A program made the translations under genes and the position numbers. From Acidobacteriaceae bacterium (GTDB lineage Bacteria; Acidobacteriota; Terriglobia; Terriglobales; Acidobacteriaceae), in contig JASHYS010000516.1 of NCBI GenBank assembly GCA_030042915.1, forward strand, positions 1 to 7,542: DNA of 7,542 nucleotides. Reading direction: 5' to 3'. Shown here piece after piece: positions 6,474 to 7,542 of the stretch. The notes under the pieces were generated by a model. The model saw nothing but the letters and a program-made list of their open reading frames with translations, had not been told where the DNA came from and searched no databases. The number at the start of each line of letters is the position of its first letter. Positions within the stretch are counted from its first letter, which is position 1.

Positions 6474-6495
6474 GTGCGGGCGTGGACGCCCGCAC
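6474..6495 (-). terminator. Ten-bp palindrome followed by TTTT: intra-operon terminator or attenuator candidate
   Basis: GTGCGGGCGT and ACGCCCGCAC form a perfect 10-bp inverted repeat with two bases between. On the minus strand it is followed by TTTTG (6473-6469) and then A residues. This fits a weak intrinsic terminator or a 3'-end protecting hairpin after the small membrane-protein gene, upstream of the SHOCT-like gene. The T run is short, so readthrough is likely. Confidence 0.4.
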
Positions 6496-6528
6496 GACAG
6501 CCGGTCCGGAGACCGGCGGTACGGACCG
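6474..6528. repeat. Composite palindromic intergenic repeat (REP-like)
   Basis: Two palindromes lie side by side. The first is the 10-bp stem at 6474-6495. The second is GCCGGTC-CGGA-GACCGGC at 6500-6517, a 7-bp stem with a 4-nt loop. A further CGGT-ACGG-ACCG (6517-6528) overlaps the edge of the second. Paired palindromes of this composition occur as scattered intergenic repeats in several soil-bacterial phyla, but copy number in this genome cannot be seen from one window. The element begins just past the membrane-protein stop (6529-6531) and stays clear of the next Shine-Dalgarno. Confidence 0.5.
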
Positions 6529-6789
6529 TTACAAAATGCCCACAAGAACCTTCGCTTCGTGCGTGCTGACGTGGATGTGGGTTCCGGGCAGGCTGCACAC
6601 GATGGCCCAGAAAACGGCGATGGCGCGCCAGGGACTGACCTGGCCTGCCATGGCAAGGCCGAAGATGACAACAAAGATGATGGGCGAGAGCAGGATGATG
6701 GGAATCCAGAGCAGGAACAGCGGAATCCACAGACGCGGCAGGCGGAAATGCGGCGCTTCAACCTGCAGGACGGCGAAATTGGGAGTCAT
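6529..6789 (-). CDS. Small two-helix membrane protein of the DUF2089/SHOCT operon
   Basis: An 86-residue protein with a hydrophobic segment at about 21-49 (WIPLFLLWIPIILLSPIIF...), long enough for one long helix or a re-entrant pair, and a second at about 53-69. A short polar tail, GTHIHVSTHEAKVLVGIL, follows; such a 'G-T/L-x-I/V-x-V' tail recurs in small membrane proteins beside SHOCT-like genes. Its start overlaps the preceding stop by ATGA (6786-6789), and CCTCC at 6797-6801 is its Shine-Dalgarno (GGAGG on the coding strand, 7 nt spacing) inside the upstream gene, so the two are translationally coupled. The tight coupling to a helix-turn-helix protein suggests it anchors or senses for the module at the inner membrane. 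That is an inference, and no function is known to me. Confidence 0.8.
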   Translation of the reverse strand: MTPNFAVLQVEAPHFRLPRLWIPLFLLWIPIILLSPIIFVVIFGLAMAGQVSPWRAIAVFWAIVCSLPGTHIHVSTHEAKVLVGIL

Positions 6790-7190
6790 TTAAGGGCCTC
6801 CAGGGCGCGAATGGCTTCCGCGGCGGAAATTTCGCCGGCTTTCAGGCGCTCCAGCAACTGGGTGCGCGAGGGCGCCCGGTTGGCTTCGACGTTGTCGACG
6901 ATTTCGACAAACTCCAGCTGGCTGGCGATGCGGTTGAGGCGAGCCTTGATGGTGGGGTAGCTGACACCGAAGGTCTGCTCCATCTCCTTGATGGTGCCGT
7001 GGGAGCGGAGAAATGCGGTGACGAAGACCTGATCTTCAAGGTTGAGCTGGGCGAGTTGGGGGAGGGTGAATTGGCCTTCGACGGTGACCTGCTTCTCGGG
7101 GATGCGGACCCGCTCGATGACCAGGGGCGAGCCCTGGGCGATGCGAAGCAGCTCCTGCCAGTCGAATGCGGGTTTTGGGGTGTCGGGCAT
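6786..7190 (-). CDS. DUF2089-family helix-turn-helix protein with C-terminal SHOCT-like motif
   Basis: A 134-residue protein, probably a DNA-binding regulator. The core LNLEDQVFVTAFLRSHGTIK (49-68), EMEQTFGVSYPTIKARLNRI (69-88) is a helix-turn-helix of the DUF2089 family, with the characteristic 'GxSYPTxxxRL' recognition helix. The segment VEGQFTLPQLAQL (37-49) matches the family's lead-in. Typical DUF2089 proteins carry an N-terminal Cys4 zinc ribbon; this one has no cysteine at all and begins instead with a short helix (11-19). Residues 112-133 (LLERLKAGEISAAEAIRALE...) repeat the SHOCT-like motif found at the start of the operon's third protein. The ATG at 7190 has no clear Shine-Dalgarno, although a strong promoter lies just upstream. 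First gene of the operon; autoregulation is plausible but unproven. Confidence 0.87.
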   Translation of the reverse strand: MPDTPKPAFDWQELLRIAQGSPLVIERVRIPEKQVTVEGQFTLPQLAQLNLEDQVFVTAFLRSHGTIKEMEQTFGVSYPTIKARLNRIASQLEFVEIVDNVEANRAPSRTQLLERLKAGEISAAEAIRALEALK

Positions 7191-7202
7191 GGTTGGAATC
7201 GA

Positions 7203-7231
7203 GATTATTGACTTCGAATCCGATCATAATC
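7203..7231. promoter_or_regulatory. Inverted repeat GATTAT-N17-ATAATC over the promoter, operator candidate
   Basis: GATTAT (7203-7208) and ATAATC (7226-7231) are exact inverted copies spaced 17 nt apart. They span the -10 box and the early leader of the DUF2089 operon, a good place for a repressor. With 6-bp arms in AT-rich DNA, chance is a real alternative. Confidence 0.3.
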
Positions 7232-7272
7232 ATGGTTTTTAAGTATGTCAAGAATAAATATTAATTTTATTG
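7223..7272 (-). promoter_or_regulatory. Near-consensus sigma-70 promoter with AT-rich upstream element
   Basis: On the minus strand TTGACA (7246-7251, six of six) is followed after exactly 17 nt by TATGAT (7223-7228, five of six). Upstream of the -35 box lies an almost pure A/T stretch (7252-7272), as in UP elements bound by the RNA polymerase alpha subunit. Transcription would start near 7216, giving a leader of about 26 nt before the ATG at 7190. It stands out sharply in this GC-rich window. Confidence 0.8.
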
Positions 7273-7413
7273 ATTCGCCAGGGTTTTTCCCATGGAGTTC
7301 TTCTCACACGTGCCTGATTCGCACTGAAAATGCGGGAGTTGGTTTAAGAATGAGGCATTTCTCCAGGGCAAAGGCAGGGGCACTCTGTGAGCCTTCAAAT
7401 CTGGCGACTGGCC
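7273..7413. other. Intergenic region without a recognised gene
   Basis: This stretch lies between the AT-rich promoter element and the stop of the minus-strand membrane protein. The only structure noted is CCAGGG-TTTTT-CCCATGG (7278-7295), an imperfect short hairpin without a T tail on the minus strand. Short frames crossing it on both strands have no start signals or recognisable motifs. No terminator for the membrane gene could be identified with confidence. Confidence 0.5.
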
Positions 7414-7542
7414 TTAGACCATGGTTAGGCGAGCACGGGCGCGGGCGCGCAACCACTGCCGCATCCAGATGGCGAGCAGGAACGAAAGCAGAATGGCAGC
7501 GAGCGCAATCGCCCAGGGGTATTCCGCGGCCCACAGCTTGAC
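7414..7542 (-). CDS. C-terminal end of a membrane protein (partial)
   Basis: The frame enters from the right edge on the minus strand and ends at TAA (7414-7416), showing the last 42 residues. They begin VKLWAAEYPW, then a single hydrophobic helix (about 9-26, PWAIALAAILLSFLLAIW), then a strongly basic tail, RQWLRARARARLTMV. By the positive-inside rule the C-terminus is cytoplasmic. The family cannot be told from this piece. It runs in the same direction as the DUF2089 operon, but the 223-bp gap and the promoter inside it argue for a separate transcription unit. Confidence 0.65.
   Translation of the reverse strand, partial: VKLWAAEYPWAIALAAILLSFLLAIWMRQWLRARARARLTMV

Noticed and set aside
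5939..6793. Plus-strand open frame (284 codons) across the minus-strand operon
   Set aside because: It crosses two genes and the palindromic spacer. The minus-strand genes have good Shine-Dalgarnos and recognised motifs.
7245..7541. Plus-strand frame and the opposing 7304-7534 frame near the right edge
   Set aside because: Neither has a ribosome binding site or motif. The minus-strand partial frame 7414-7542 contains a convincing membrane helix and basic tail.

Overview
The window is GC-rich, densely coded bacterial DNA. Gene content and style suggest a soil bacterium of the Acidobacteriota type: a stand-alone KdpD sensor domain, a Gly/Ser/Thr-rich lipoprotein, a DUF2089/SHOCT-like operon and palindromic intergenic repeats. 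This is an inference from resemblance only; there is no rRNA or other taxonomic marker here.

Left part, 1-4914, plus strand: five closely packed genes that look like one transcription unit. They are the last 13 codons of a gene resembling the end of the TGS-domain ATPase YchF, a ZIP-family metal transporter (43-768), a large polytopic membrane protein with GT-C-like features (779-2311), a membrane-bound HAMP-PAS histidine-kinase-like protein (about 2364-3770) and a short KdpD of sensor plus universal-stress-protein domains (3775-4914). Gaps are 0, 10, 52 and 4 nt. The kinase-like protein has good ATP-binding boxes, but arginine replaces its phosphoacceptor histidine. The short KdpD has no membrane or kinase part. 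The two read as a split KdpD-like sensor pair whose kinase half is altered.

Middle, 4915-5983: a single lipoprotein gene (5068-5913) with its own Shine-Dalgarno and a weak promoter candidate, less GC-rich than its neighbours. It is bracketed by two degenerate arrays of a 7-bp unit in opposite orientation. One array runs into the kdpD stop codon and the other abuts the stop of the convergent gene.

Right part, 5984-7250, minus strand: a three-gene operon of a DUF2089-type helix-turn-helix protein, a two-helix membrane protein (ATGA overlap) and a YvlB-like protein with an N-terminal SHOCT-like motif. A near-consensus sigma-70 promoter (TTGACA-N17-TATGAT) with an AT-rich upstream stretch precedes it. 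A two-palindrome repeat lies between the second and third genes and may act as an attenuator or RNA-stability element. The far right edge holds the last 42 codons of another minus-strand membrane protein (7414-7542).

No tRNA, rRNA, CRISPR array, transposase or prophage gene was seen.
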